From: Rubrivivax sp.
GTDB lineage: Bacteria; Pseudomonadota; Gammaproteobacteria; Burkholderiales; Burkholderiaceae_C
Length of the DNA stretch: 64,000 nt
Assembly (NCBI GenBank): GCA_022842595.1
Contig: JALHPF010000008.1
Coordinates: 1-64,000 of the forward strand
Reading direction: 5' to 3'
Shown: piece after piece, positions 18,186-27,274 of the stretch
Layout: each line of letters begins with the position of its first letter
Position numbering within the stretch: position 1 is the first letter of the stretch
Notes under the pieces: generated by a model
Database searches by the model: none
What the model was told of the DNA's origin: nothing
What the model saw: the letters and a program-made list of their open reading frames with translations, nothing else
Translations under genes and position numbers: made by a program

Positions 18186-19703
18186 ATGACGACAACAACT
18201 GTCCACCCCGTGGACGAGAGACTGCCAGCAGGACGCTTGACGACGCTGGGCTTGCAACACGTGCTGGTCATGTACGCCGGCGCCGTGGCCGTGCCGCTGA
18301 TCATCGGGCGTGCCCTCAAGCTCAGTCCCGAGCAGGTCACGATGCTGATCCAGGCAGACCTGTTCTGTTGTGGCATCGTGACCCTGATCCAGTCGTTCGG
18401 CATGACCCGGTGGTTCGGCATCCAGCTGCCGGTCATGATGGGCGTCACGTTTGCTGCGGTGGCGCCGATGGTCTCGATGGCCAACGCTGTCCCCGGCGTG
18501 GAAGGCGCCGGTCTCATCTTCGGCGCCATCATCGGGGCCGGGCTGATCTCCATCCTGCTTGCGCCGGTGATGAGTCGAATGCTGCGGTACTTTCCACCGG
18601 TGGTCACGGGCACGATCATCGCAGTTATCGGCATCAGCCTCATGCGCGTGGGCATCAACTGGATCTTCGGTGTCCCGGTCGGCCCGACGGCACCCCAGAT
18701 CGTGAACCCCGAGCATGCACAGTGGCTGGCCACTGTCAAAAGCATGGCTGGCGCTGCCGTGGCGCCCGGTGCTGCGGCCAGCGCGCCATCTGCCGTTCCT
18801 GCGGTGCCCGCCGGCCTGGCCTTGGTGGGCACCGTGCCCAACCCGAAATATGCGCAGCTGCCACACATCGCGATCGCCGCCGTGTCGCTGGCGTCGATCC
18901 TGCTCATCGCCAAGTTCGCCCGTGGCTTCATCGCCAACATCTCCGTGCTGCTCGGCATCGTGATCGCTGCGGTCATTGCCACGGCTCTGGGCTACATGAA
19001 CTTCGACAAGGTGGGCAAGGCCCATTGGGTCGACCTTGTGTTGCCGTTCGAGATTGCCACACCGGTGTTCGATCCGATCCTGATCCTGACGATGACGCTC
19101 GTGATGATCGTCGTGATGATCGAGTCGACCGGCATGTTCCTGGCGCTTTCCGATCTCACGGGCAAGAAGATCGACCAGAAGCAGCTCTCGGCCGGCTTGC
19201 GGGTCGATGGCCTGGGCACGTTCATCGGCGGCATCTTCAACACCTTCCCGTACACAAGCTTTTCGCAGAACGTGGGTCTGGTGGGCGTCACCGGGGTGAA
19301 GAGCCGCTACGTGTGCGTGGCTGCCGGTGTGATCATGGTCCTGCTGGGGCTGTTGCCGAAGATGGCGGCCCTGATCGAATCGCTGCCCACGTTCGTTCTA
19401 GGCGGCGCTGGGTTGGTGATGTTCGGCATGGTCGCGGCCACCGGCATTCGCATCCTGGCGTCGGTGGACTACAAGGGCAACCGCAACAACCTGTTCATCG
19501 TGGCGGTCTCCATCGGCGTCGGCATGATTCCGCTGATCGCGCCGCGCTATCTGCAGTGGATGTCGCACAGCATCCACCCGCTGATCGAGTCTGGCATCTT
19601 GCTGGCATCGCTGTCGGCTGTGGCTCTCAACCTCTTCTTCAATGGTGCGAGCGGCGATTCACGTGACGCTGTTGAAGCAGCGAAGGCAGCCGACGCGCAC
19701 TGA
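18186..19703 (+). CDS. urate/xanthine permease (NCS2 / NAT family)
   Basis: The 505-residue protein has about 12-14 transmembrane segments and belongs to the nucleobase:cation symporter-2 family. Family marks are HVLVMYAGAVAVPLIIG at the first helix, a conserved QLPVMMGVTFA, IESTGMFLALSDLTG and the NAT signature QNVGLVGVTG near residue 360. An Ala/Pro-rich loop of about 35 residues (near 195-230) is an insertion. ATG 18186 follows GTGAGGAGACACCG, a strong ribosome binding site. Its place between puuD and the porin points to urate as the substrate; xanthine transport cannot be excluded. Confidence 0.9.
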   Translation: MTTTTVHPVDERLPAGRLTTLGLQHVLVMYAGAVAVPLIIGRALKLSPEQVTMLIQADLFCCGIVTLIQSFGMTRWFGIQLPVMMGVTFAAVAPMVSMANAVPGVEGAGLIFGAIIGAGLISILLAPVMSRMLRYFPPVVTGTIIAVIGISLMRVGINWIFGVPVGPTAPQIVNPEHAQWLATVKSMAGAAVAPGAAASAPSAVPAVPAGLALVGTVPNPKYAQLPHIAIAAVSLASILLIAKFARGFIANISVLLGIVIAAVIATALGYMNFDKVGKAHWVDLVLPFEIATPVFDPILILTMTLVMIVVMIESTGMFLALSDLTGKKIDQKQLSAGLRVDGLGTFIGGIFNTFPYTSFSQNVGLVGVTGVKSRYVCVAAGVIMVLLGLLPKMAALIESLPTFVLGGAGLVMFGMVAATGIRILASVDYKGNRNNLFIVAVSIGVGMIPLIAPRYLQWMSHSIHPLIESGILLASLSAVALNLFFNGASGDSRDAVEAAKAADAH

Positions 19704-19771
19704 GCAGACCCGCACGGCAGGCTTCTGGCCAATGACTTCAAACATCCAACGGTGAATCTCAAGTGACACTC

Positions 19772-20749
19772 ATGACTTCAAGCCTCATTCGACAAGTTGC
19801 CGCAGCCGGCCTGTGCGCCATCGCGCTGGGTGCGAATGCACAGAGCAACGTCTCTGTGTATGGCTTGCTCGACCTGTCGGTCGGCCAATTCCAGGCCCCT
19901 GGCGGTGCGTCGAGCAAGGCGGTTGAAAGTGGAAAGATGACCACCAGCCACCTCGGCTTCAAGGGATCCGAGGACCTGGGCGGCGGCCTGTCCGCAGTGT
20001 TCGCCCTCGAGCACTTCCTGCGTACCGACACGGGCGCCGCTGGGCGATTCGACGGCGATGCGTTCTGGGCGCGCAACGCCTATGTCGGCCTCAACGGCAG
20101 TTTTGGCGCAGTCCATCTCGGGCGCATCACGACGTCGCTCTTCGTCAACACGCTGCTCTTCAATCCCTTTGGTGATTCCTTCGGCTTCTCGCCCAGCATT
20201 CGCCACTACTTCACCAGCGGCACGACCACCGGGGACTCTGCGTGGGGCGATTCGGTGCGATACACGTCGCCAAAGTTCGGCGGCGCAACGTTCACGGCCC
20301 ACCTTGCGGCCGGCGAAGGCAATGGCGGACGCAACACCGGTGTCAGCGGCCTGTACTTCGGCGGTCCGCTGAGCCTGTCGGCGGCCTGGCAAAAGGCTGA
20401 GAAGGGCGCGACCCTTGCTGACACCACGACGTGGCAACTGGGCGGCGCCTATGACTTCAAGGTCGCCAAGGTGTTTGCGCAATATGGCCAGGTCGACAAC
20501 GACACGACCCGCAACAAATACAAGATCACTGAGTTGAGTGCCGCGATCCCGGTCACGCAGCTTGGAAAGGCGCTGCTGCAGTGGGGCCAGATCGACCCGA
20601 AGACGGGTGCCAAACGCACCTCCTTCAGTGTCGGCTACGACCACAACCTGTCCAAACGTACCGATCTGTATGGCGTCTACATGAGCGACAAGCTCAGCGG
20701 GCTTTCAACGGGCAACAACTACGGCGTGGGTGTCAGGCATCGTTTCTAG
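19772..20749 (+). CDS. outer-membrane porin (Gram-negative trimeric type)
   Basis: The precursor is about 325 residues: signal peptide MTSSLIRQVAAAGLCAIALG with cleavage after ANAQ, then the first strand SNVSVYGLLDLSVG, LGFKGSEDLGGGLSAVFALE, and a C-terminal strand ending GVGVRHRF with the terminal Phe needed for BAM recognition. This is a typical betaproteobacterial 16-stranded porin. An in-frame GTG 9 bp upstream (19763) is an alternative start. Placed after the urate permease, it is a plausible outer-membrane entry route for urate or allantoin, though such porins are usually not very selective. Confidence 0.88.
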   Translation: MTSSLIRQVAAAGLCAIALGANAQSNVSVYGLLDLSVGQFQAPGGASSKAVESGKMTTSHLGFKGSEDLGGGLSAVFALEHFLRTDTGAAGRFDGDAFWARNAYVGLNGSFGAVHLGRITTSLFVNTLLFNPFGDSFGFSPSIRHYFTSGTTTGDSAWGDSVRYTSPKFGGATFTAHLAAGEGNGGRNTGVSGLYFGGPLSLSAAWQKAEKGATLADTTTWQLGGAYDFKVAKVFAQYGQVDNDTTRNKYKITELSAAIPVTQLGKALLQWGQIDPKTGAKRTSFSVGYDHNLSKRTDLYGVYMSDKLSGLSTGNNYGVGVRHRF

Positions 20750-20845
20750 CCAATGTTCATTTGGACGAAGATTGTCCGGGCATCCAGTACGACATCCACC
20801 GCGCGCAGCCCGGCCGCAACGAGCCGGGCACGGGCGAAACACACT

Positions 20846-20914
20846 ATGACTACCCAACCCCCCAAGATCGGATTCATCGATTTGAAGCTGCCGATCGGCC
20901 AGCAGGCCGCCTGA
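20846..20914 (+). pseudogene. truncated N-terminus resembling tartronate semialdehyde reductase (GlxR)
   Basis: A 22-codon frame encodes MTTQPPKIGFIDLKLPIGQQ and ends at a TGA. The first part copies the start of 2-hydroxy-3-oxopropionate reductases (KIGFIGLGIMGxPM), the enzyme normally just upstream of glycerate kinase in glyoxylate carboligase operons, but only the first strand of the Rossmann fold survives. It may be a relic of a lost glxR gene, or a coincidental leader peptide upstream of the glycerate kinase gene, which starts 21 bp later. Confidence 0.45.
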
Positions 20915-20935
20915 AGCGATGGCACCGGACAGGCC

Positions 20936-22252
20936 ATGACGCTCGCTCATCGACCTGGCGAGGTCCAGGCCAGGGAACTGCTGTCGCTGCTGTTCGCGAC
21001 AGCGATCGCTTCCGCCCAGCCTTCGCGCTGCATCCCGGCGCACTTGCCCCATCCGCAAAGCTTGGGTCGCGGCCGGCTGATCGTCATCGGCGCCGGCAAG
21101 GCCTCGGCGGCCATGGCGCGCGCGGTCGAAGACCACTGGACCGGGTCTCTGGATCAACTCAGTGGTCTGGTCGTCACCCGCTATGGCTATGGCGTGCCCT
21201 GCCAGCGCATCGAGATCGTGGAAGCGGCGCATCCGGTGCCGGATGCCGCCGGGCTGGCTGCGGCGCAGCGTCTGCTGGCTTTGGTGCAAGGATTGAGCGC
21301 AGACGATCTGGTGCTGTGCCTGATTTCCGGCGGCGGCTCATCGCTCTTGCCGCTGCCGCTGCCTGGCCTCGATCTGGAACACAAGCAGGCGGTCAACCGC
21401 TCATTGCTGAAGTCGGGCGCCACGATCAGCGAGATCAATTGCGTGCGACGGCACCTCTCCGCCATCAAAGGGGGACGCCTGGCAGCGGCCTGTCACCCGG
21501 CGCGGGTGCTGACGCTGCTGCTGTCTGACGTTCCGGGTGACAACCCGATGGACATCGCTTCGGGCCCCACCGTGGCCGATCCGACGACTTGCGCCGACGC
21601 GTTGGCCATCGTGCGCCGTTACGGCATCGCGCTGCCGGCCGAGGTGCTGGACATGCTGGAAAGCGGCAGAGGCGAATCCATCAAGCCTGGCGACGAACGG
21701 CTCGCCAGGGTCGAGACCCGCATGATCGCGACGCCGCAAATGGCACTCGAAGCGGCGGCGGCGGCGGCGCAAGGCGCCGGGTTCGATGCCCATATCCTGG
21801 GCGATGCGATCGAAGGCGAAGCCCGCGATGTCGGCAAGGTGCATGCAGGTATCGCACTGCAGGTGGCTGAACGTGCCCAGCCGGTGGCGGCGCCCTGTGT
21901 CTTGCTGTCCGGCGGCGAAACGACTGTCACCGTCATCGGCCAGGGTCGCGGCGGGCGCAACGTCGAGTTCCTGCTGTCTCTGGGCATCGCCCTCAACCGC
22001 CACCCCCGCATCCACGCGCTGGCCGGTGACACCGACGGCGTTGACGGCCAAGAAGAGATTGCCGGTGCGCTGCTCGCGCCGGACAGCCTTGCGCGGGCTT
22101 GGGCCCTGGGCATCAAGCCCCGGGACAGCCTGGCCAACAACGACGGCCACAGTTTCTTCGAGGCGCTGGGCGATTCGGTCATCACCGGCCCGACGCTGAC
22201 CAACGTCAATGACTTCCGCGCGATCTTCATCGATGCGCCAACCACAGAGTAA
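20936..22252 (+). CDS. ttuD: glycerate 2-kinase (GckA/TtuD, MOFRL family)
   Basis: This 438-residue glycerate kinase has the two-domain MOFRL architecture. The N-terminal part contains LIVIGAGKASAAMARAVE and the substrate loop LISGGGSSLLPLP. The C-terminal MOFRL domain contains CVLLSGGETTVTVIG, GRGGRNVEFLLSL, ALAGDTDGVDG and the closing LTNVNDFRAIFI. It phosphorylates glycerate to 2-phosphoglycerate. It overlaps nothing and is followed after 3 bp by pyruvate kinase, so the two form an operon that carries glyoxylate-derived carbon from purine breakdown into central metabolism. Confidence 0.92.
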   Translation: MTLAHRPGEVQARELLSLLFATAIASAQPSRCIPAHLPHPQSLGRGRLIVIGAGKASAAMARAVEDHWTGSLDQLSGLVVTRYGYGVPCQRIEIVEAAHPVPDAAGLAAAQRLLALVQGLSADDLVLCLISGGGSSLLPLPLPGLDLEHKQAVNRSLLKSGATISEINCVRRHLSAIKGGRLAAACHPARVLTLLLSDVPGDNPMDIASGPTVADPTTCADALAIVRRYGIALPAEVLDMLESGRGESIKPGDERLARVETRMIATPQMALEAAAAAAQGAGFDAHILGDAIEGEARDVGKVHAGIALQVAERAQPVAAPCVLLSGGETTVTVIGQGRGGRNVEFLLSLGIALNRHPRIHALAGDTDGVDGQEEIAGALLAPDSLARAWALGIKPRDSLANNDGHSFFEALGDSVITGPTLTNVNDFRAIFIDAPTTE

Positions 22253-22255
22253 TCC

Positions 22256-23674
22256 ATGCGCAGAACACGCAACGCCAAGATCGTCGCCACCCTCGGTCCG
22301 GCCAGTTCGGACCCGGCCGTCGTCCGCCAGCTCTTCATGGCCGGTGTCGACGTGTTCCGTCTCAATTTCAGCCACGGCAGCCATGCCGACCACAGCGAGC
22401 GGTTCAAGACGCTGCGGGCCCTGGAACAAGAGACCGGCCGCCCGATCGGCATCCTGGCCGACCTGCAGGGCCCCAAACTCCGTGTGGGCACCTTCGCCGA
22501 TGGGCCCGCGATGCTGGCGCAGGGGCAGGCCTTTCGCCTGGACCTGGACAAGGCGCCGGGCACGGCCGAGCGCGTCTGTCTGCCGCACCCGGAGATCTTC
22601 GCCGCGCTGGTGCCTGGCGCGGAGTTGCTGCTGGACGACGGCAAGTTGCGCCTGGTGGTCGAGCGCTGCAGCCCCGACTTTGCCGAAACGCGGGTGGTGG
22701 TGGGCGGCAAGCTGTCCGAACGCAAGGGCGTCAATGTGCCCGGCGTCGTGTTGCCGATCACCGCATTGACCGACAAGGACCGCCGGGACCTGGCGCTGGC
22801 ACTTGAACTGGGCGCCGACTGGATCGCGCTGTCTTTCGTACAGCGGCCGGAAGACGTGACCGAAGCACGGGCCCTGATCGGCGACCGCGCGGCCATCGTC
22901 GTCAAGCTCGAGAAGCCTGCGGCCGTCGAGCGCCTGGACGAGATCGTGGCGGTGACCGATGCGGTGATGGTGGCGCGCGGCGACCTGGGTGTCGAATTGC
23001 CGGCCGAGCGCGTGCCTTCCATCCAGAAGCGCATCGTGCGCACCTGCCGTGCCTTGGGCAAGCCGGTCATCGTGGCCACACAGATGCTCGAGTCGATGAT
23101 CGACAGCCCGGTACCCACGCGCGCCGAGGCCTCCGACGTGGCCACCGCCATCTACGAAGGCGCCGACGCGGTGATGCTCTCGGCCGAGTCTGCTTCGGGC
23201 AAGCACCCCGTCTTGGCGGTGGACATGATGAACCGCATCATCGAACAGGTCGAGGCCGACCCGGCCTATCGCCAGTTGATCGATGCCTCGCACAGCGTGG
23301 CGCGGCCGAGTGGCGATGTGGCAGAAGCCGTGTGCTGCGCCATGCGCCGGGCGGTGACGCTGCTGCACGCCGCGGCCATCGTCTGCTACACCAGTTCGGG
23401 CCACACCAGCCTGCGTGCTGCGCGTGAGCGCCCGGAGTCACCGATCCTGAGCCTGACACCCCGGCTGGCCACGGCACGCCGCCTGGCCCTGGTCTGGGGT
23501 GTGCACTCCGTGCACACGGCTGACGTGGACGGCGTCGACCAAATGACCGCGCGAGCCAGTGAAGTGGCTCGTCGCGATCGTTTTGCCGAAGCAGGGCAGT
23601 TGATCGTTGTGATTGCCGGCATGCCCTTCGGCACGCCAGGCACGACCAACCTGATCCGAATCGCCACGGCGTGA
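22256..23674 (+). CDS. pyk: pyruvate kinase
   Basis: The 472-residue enzyme matches type II pyruvate kinase. It starts RNAKIVATLGPASSD, has FRLNFSHGSHADH and GILADLQGPKLRVG, and the active-site signature IVVKLEKPAAVERLDEIV followed by VMVARGDLGVELP. QMLESMID and the C-terminal allosteric domain follow. It makes pyruvate and ATP from phosphoenolpyruvate. Location right after glycerate kinase is the known ttuD-pyk arrangement of glycolate/glyoxylate and tartrate loci, so this is probably a pathway-dedicated second pyruvate kinase; whether another copy exists cannot be seen here. Confidence 0.93.
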   Translation: MRRTRNAKIVATLGPASSDPAVVRQLFMAGVDVFRLNFSHGSHADHSERFKTLRALEQETGRPIGILADLQGPKLRVGTFADGPAMLAQGQAFRLDLDKAPGTAERVCLPHPEIFAALVPGAELLLDDGKLRLVVERCSPDFAETRVVVGGKLSERKGVNVPGVVLPITALTDKDRRDLALALELGADWIALSFVQRPEDVTEARALIGDRAAIVVKLEKPAAVERLDEIVAVTDAVMVARGDLGVELPAERVPSIQKRIVRTCRALGKPVIVATQMLESMIDSPVPTRAEASDVATAIYEGADAVMLSAESASGKHPVLAVDMMNRIIEQVEADPAYRQLIDASHSVARPSGDVAEAVCCAMRRAVTLLHAAAIVCYTSSGHTSLRAARERPESPILSLTPRLATARRLALVWGVHSVHTADVDGVDQMTARASEVARRDRFAEAGQLIVVIAGMPFGTPGTTNLIRIATA

Positions 23675-24245
23675 TGCCCTGCGATCCCGTCCAACCGGGA
23701 CTGTCATGAGGGCCATCACCCACATCCGAGGGCTCGCGACACTCCATGCGCGCGGCAGGCAGCCGTCCCCTGAGCGCCCTTCGGTCTCTAGCCAGATTGA
23801 GCGACTGGCGCGGCCAATGGATATTCCGAAGCCCGACAGCGGACAGTCGTGAACGACTGCCGTGGTCGATTCGAGCCCGTCGCGTCGGTTGAACAGCTGA
23901 CACTCAGGCCAATGGCTGCGATCGCGACAGTCGTAGCGTCGGTGGCTGTGATCGTGAGTACGTGCGTCGACGGTTGCCATCAGCAAGCGCTGGAAACTGT
24001 ATGAGAACAGCTTGCAATCCCGTTCGAGGTACCACCGGGCGGCATGGGCTTGCTGCGGAATACACATGGACGTTCGTGGCCACAGTGTGCGCACGAGAAG
24101 CTCATGTCCTTGTTCCGCGTACCGTCGCCGCGATGGTCGACGGTTTCAAAGCAAGCGGGACGGACGCGACGTTGTCCGAGGCCTACCTGTTTGCTGACGG
24201 GCAGCGTGAACTTCGTCCCGGGCCCGCGCGCCGAAGCATCACGGC
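23675..24245. other. gene-poor region, about 570 bp
   Basis: No supported gene follows pyk. Small frames occur on both strands without a domain or ribosome binding site. The region ends where the IS-like inverted repeat begins at 24246. Confidence 0.5.
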
Positions 24246-24456
24246 TGTCAGGCGACATGAAAGACTAACCCCTTGGCAACATTGAGAGCTGGCGGCCTCC
24301 ACTCACGGTGAGGCGACGCCGCACCGGTCGCAACAGCCATGACCCGCGCGCTGGGATGTGGTCGTTGATTTCCAGCATCCCCAACTGGCAAGGCGTGATT
24401 GTCAAGCGACATCCAGAACTGATCCCCAGGGGGTCAGTTTTTCATGTCGCCTGACA
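24246..24456. mobile_element. 211-bp non-coding element with IS21-like terminal repeats
   Basis: The left end (24246-24272) and right end (24430-24456) are 27-bp inverted repeats that differ at two positions; both start TGTCAGGCGACATGAAA when read inward. A third, more divergent copy in direct orientation lies at 24400-24427 (starts TGTCAAGCGACATCC). Multiple transposase-binding repeats at the ends are typical of IS21-family elements. No transposase gene is inside, so it is a miniature or deletion derivative. No clean target duplication is visible. Confidence 0.65.
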
Positions 24457-24674
24457 ACGAGTTTCCTCTATGCGGTTCGCAAGACCGTTTGCCACACATC
24501 GCGGGCAACGGCCGGAAGCACCGATGAAGAACCTCCGGGGCAGCGTGGAAGTTGGCGCGGGCGTAGGGCGAGCTGGCGCGGAATGCGGCGCTACGACAAC
24601 GGTCGGTCAAAGCTGAAGTACGGCAGGCCCATCAGACCCAAAACTGGCACCAGCCCATCCCAGAAAGCAAAAAA

Positions 24675-24698
24675 GTCAGCAGGCGCTAACCTGCTGAC
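24675..24698 (-). terminator. intrinsic terminator, original downstream of tRNA-Asn
   Basis: GTCAGCAGG and CCTGCTGAC form a perfect 9-bp stem with a 6-nt loop. Read on the minus strand it is followed by TTTTTT. It lies just beyond the 50-bp copy of the tRNA-Asn 3' end at 24706-24755, so it was probably the native tRNA terminator, moved 5.2 kb away by the insertion. Confidence 0.8.
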
Positions 24699-24705
24699 CC
24701 TTGCA

Positions 24706-24755
24706 TTTCTTGGCTCCTCGACCTGGGCTCGAACCAGGGACCTACGGATTAACAG
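24706..24755. repeat. attL: 50-bp copy of the tRNA-Asn 3' half
   Basis: This is a perfect 50-bp match to 29864-29913, in the same orientation. It covers the tRNA-Asn 3' end from the anticodon loop outward, plus a few flanking bases. It lacks the 5' half of the tRNA, so it is the att duplication left by integration, not a second tRNA gene. Confidence 0.9.
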
Positions 24756-24867
24756 GGGCTTGAAGCCCATATTTATCAACGACTTAAGCCCGTCTTCGCT
24801 CGCTACGCACCACCGAGCTTCGTCAAAACGGTCACGTTCAACTTTACGCGGTGGCTGCTGAATCCAT

Positions 24868-26166
24868 CTATTTGGGGGAGTCCTCGGTGGCCGCCGTTCC
24901 AGGACTTGCTCGTCCCGGGTTAACTGCGGCAAGTGCTCGGCCTGCCAGGTCCCGAACTTGTGCCGCAAAGTCTGGTACGGCTCGTACTGCTTCCTTGACG
25001 ACGTTTGATGACGCGAGTTCGTGCCAGGGGCTTCCGTGACTGTCGGCCTCAACTAAGCGCAGTGGTAATTCGTCCAGTCGACTCAAGGCAGAAGCAAGCA
25101 AGCGAGCTTCCATGTCCTTGTCGAAACGGGACGCTTCGCGGCGGAACCCTTCGTATGCACGTGAGATCGACGCCTTGAATGCGTAGTCCTCTGAGAGGCG
25201 AAAACGTTGCCCGATCTGTTTCGTGGCTAACCAGCCAAACCAAACCGGCGCCCCTACCGAAAGTAGAGATAGCAGTAGGTTCAAGAAAACTACGGCAGTT
25301 GTCACATCGGGTTGCCTGAACAACTCAGAGAGGGTCTTTAGTTGAGCAGACCCGAAGTAGCTGCCGGCGGCAAGTGCCACTACTAGGCCGATGATCCAAA
25401 ACCACATCGACTTGGAAAGCGCATCAGAGCGCTCTCCAAAGGCAGCGGCCAATCCAACACTGGTAGAGGCAGCGTAGGCGCTTTCGCATTGCTCGATCAC
25501 TCGTTTTGCTTCCTGCGCGCGCTCTCGTAGCTGTTTGTCGAGCTCTATAGAGTCGTCCTTGATTCCCGCAAGCCGGCCGTGGTCTTTGGTCGCATCGCGT
25601 AGCAGATCTTCAATTTGACTACGCGCCTCAGCAAGCGATTCGACGTCGGTGGGCAGCTGATCGGCGGCAGCGTTCGCCTGTTCAATGCGCTCAACCATCG
25701 AGGCGAGGGAGCCCGTTCGCGGCTCCAGGCCACTCAGCCGTGCCTCCATTCCGCGTAGCTTCGTCGTCAAGCTGCGCAGCATGGTCACAGCCTCGGCGTG
25801 GCCATCTCGCTTCAGTGCGGGAGCAAGGGCTTTTTTTAGTCCGCCTAAGGTGAGCATGTACGCGGAGGCTGCCTGGCCCCCGTTGCCGCTCCACATCTGG
25901 CCAACCGTGTTCGTTCGGAGAAAATCAAGGCGACGACCATAGTCGGCTAGGCGAGTGGCTGTTGCCGTGTCGAGCTCGTCTGCCCCTTCTTCTTGAATGA
26001 GATCGATGATGGACTGAGCCTCTTCCATGAACTCCGCGCGGGTCAGGCCTGGAAGGTTCCAGCTGCCGTGCGCGAGGCCGATCGGCTCGTCGCTCGGCAT
26101 AGCGCTTTGGATCTGGTTGATCAGCGTTTTCAGTTGACCTTGGACTGTCGTCAGCGTCGAGTGCAT
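24868..26166 (-). CDS. coiled-coil protein with two central transmembrane helices (cargo)
   Basis: The 432-residue protein is of no family I can name. The N-terminal half (about 1-230) is highly charged, with heptad-like helices (MVERIEQANAAADQLPTDVE, LDKQLRERAQEAKRVIEQCE). Two hydrophobic segments follow at about 255-275 (FWIIGLVVALAAGSYFG) and 290-315 (TAVVFLNLLLSLLSVGAPVW). The C-terminal part resembles a conserved block seen in uncharacterised membrane proteins (SEDYAFKASISRAYEGFRRE). A GGGAG ribosome binding site precedes ATG 26166. It diverges from a soluble gene across a 101-bp intergenic region, which suggests a functional pair; an antiphage or signalling role is only a hypothesis. 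Confidence 0.75.
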   Translation of the reverse strand: MHSTLTTVQGQLKTLINQIQSAMPSDEPIGLAHGSWNLPGLTRAEFMEEAQSIIDLIQEEGADELDTATATRLADYGRRLDFLRTNTVGQMWSGNGGQAASAYMLTLGGLKKALAPALKRDGHAEAVTMLRSLTTKLRGMEARLSGLEPRTGSLASMVERIEQANAAADQLPTDVESLAEARSQIEDLLRDATKDHGRLAGIKDDSIELDKQLRERAQEAKRVIEQCESAYAASTSVGLAAAFGERSDALSKSMWFWIIGLVVALAAGSYFGSAQLKTLSELFRQPDVTTAVVFLNLLLSLLSVGAPVWFGWLATKQIGQRFRLSEDYAFKASISRAYEGFRREASRFDKDMEARLLASALSRLDELPLRLVEADSHGSPWHELASSNVVKEAVRAVPDFAAQVRDLAGRALAAVNPGRASPGTAATEDSPK

Positions 26167-26267
26167 CTTTTTCTCCCGGTCGGATTCTCGCAGGAGGTTG
26201 GTCGAGCCCTCAGGGGCAGTGGGCCGACGCTCACAGCCGCAGGGATGCTAGCGCTAAGCTGGTCGGT

Positions 26268-27173
26268 ATGGACACACCGGCTGCCCTCGTGGACGTTTCT
26301 AGCGCGCGCATGTTTTTGGCCGCTGTCGCCCCTGAGTGGGAGTGGCTTTTGGCGCAGATCGAGGCAGAGGGGGGGTACGTACGCTTCCCGAGGCAGCTGT
26401 CGGTGACCATCAAGAATCTCAAGATTGAGAGCTACCCGCGCCTATATGAGAACGAGGCAGCAGTCGGCGCGCTGGTCGGCAGGGCGCTCTTGGGGCCGCA
26501 GGGCTTCGAAGACCTTGACCGCGAGGCGGCGGCAGCGTCGCCGAAGGAAAGAGGTCAGTTTGTGGTCGACTTCATGAAGCAGTTGAGTGCGCTCGACGCT
26601 CCTTTTACGCTGCCGAAAACTCCCTCCGAAGAGCGCGCAGCGCAAGCGGCGTTTGAGGCTCTCGCCCCCGATGAGCAGAAGTCGCAAGTGCGTGTGTGGC
26701 AGCACCTGTTGATGGGCTTCTTGGTTACCTTTTACCAGCACCTGTCCGTGGCGGTGCACGGCGAAAAATTGTCGGCGCTTGTGGCACAAGCCAAGGCTGG
26801 CGACACTTTAGCGTTTGCGAAAGCGGTGCAAATCGATAAGCGCGTCTTGACTGAAATTCCATTCTTTAGAGAACGATATGCGCAGGCCGCCATGGAGTCG
26901 GACTCGCGTCTCTTGGACGAAGTAGGCCGCAGGCTCAGCGCGCCACCTTATCGAGGTCGCATCCGGCACAAGGCTCTCTGGCTCACATTCGCCGCCCTGG
27001 AGACGCTTGGGCTACTGGACGACTTTAAGCACGAAGAGCTGCTTGACTTCTGCGACAGCATCGGAATTGGTCGGCACAAGAACCGGATCGACGATGTGAA
27101 GAACCTCTCGAAGCGATTGGCAGAGTACCGTCGCTTTCAGGGACGCGGGTTGGTGGTCGAGTCCACGCCCTAG
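26268..27173 (+). CDS. uncharacterised soluble helical protein (cargo partner)
   Basis: This 301-residue protein is without signal peptide or membrane segment. It is mostly helical and acidic at the N-terminus (MFLAAVAPEWEWLLAQIEAE), with a Lys/Arg-rich C-terminal helix-rich part (IRHKALWLTFAALETLGLLD, IGRHKNRIDDVKNLSKRLAE). I recognise no catalytic motif. It starts 101 bp from the divergent coiled-coil membrane gene and ends 101 bp before the replication gene. Its position in the cargo slot of an integrated element, and the lack of a housekeeping match, make it a candidate for an uncharacterised defence or fitness function. Confidence 0.7.
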   Translation: MDTPAALVDVSSARMFLAAVAPEWEWLLAQIEAEGGYVRFPRQLSVTIKNLKIESYPRLYENEAAVGALVGRALLGPQGFEDLDREAAAASPKERGQFVVDFMKQLSALDAPFTLPKTPSEERAAQAAFEALAPDEQKSQVRVWQHLLMGFLVTFYQHLSVAVHGEKLSALVAQAKAGDTLAFAKAVQIDKRVLTEIPFFRERYAQAAMESDSRLLDEVGRRLSAPPYRGRIRHKALWLTFAALETLGLLDDFKHEELLDFCDSIGIGRHKNRIDDVKNLSKRLAEYRRFQGRGLVVESTP

Positions 27174-27274
27174 ACATTCTTTTCACGGCGTCGCCGCAGA
27201 AGGGCGTCGTGTAGAGAGTCCGTATCCGTTGCAGGAAGCCGATTCGGCATGCCTGCCGCGGACAAGGATCTCTC

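Noticed and set aside
21401-23404. Long antisense open frame (over 600 codons) opposite ttuD and pyk
   Set aside because: It is an antisense shadow of two well-supported genes in high-GC DNA, with no domain, ribosome binding site or protein-like composition.
23962-24285. Plus-strand frame of 107 codons before the IS-like element
   Set aside because: It reads across the left inverted repeat, has no domain or ribosome binding site, and a minus-strand frame covers the same bases equally well.
24706-24780. A second tRNA-Asn gene
   Set aside because: Only the 3' half of the tRNA matches; the 5' acceptor and D-arm are replaced by unrelated sequence, so it is an att copy.
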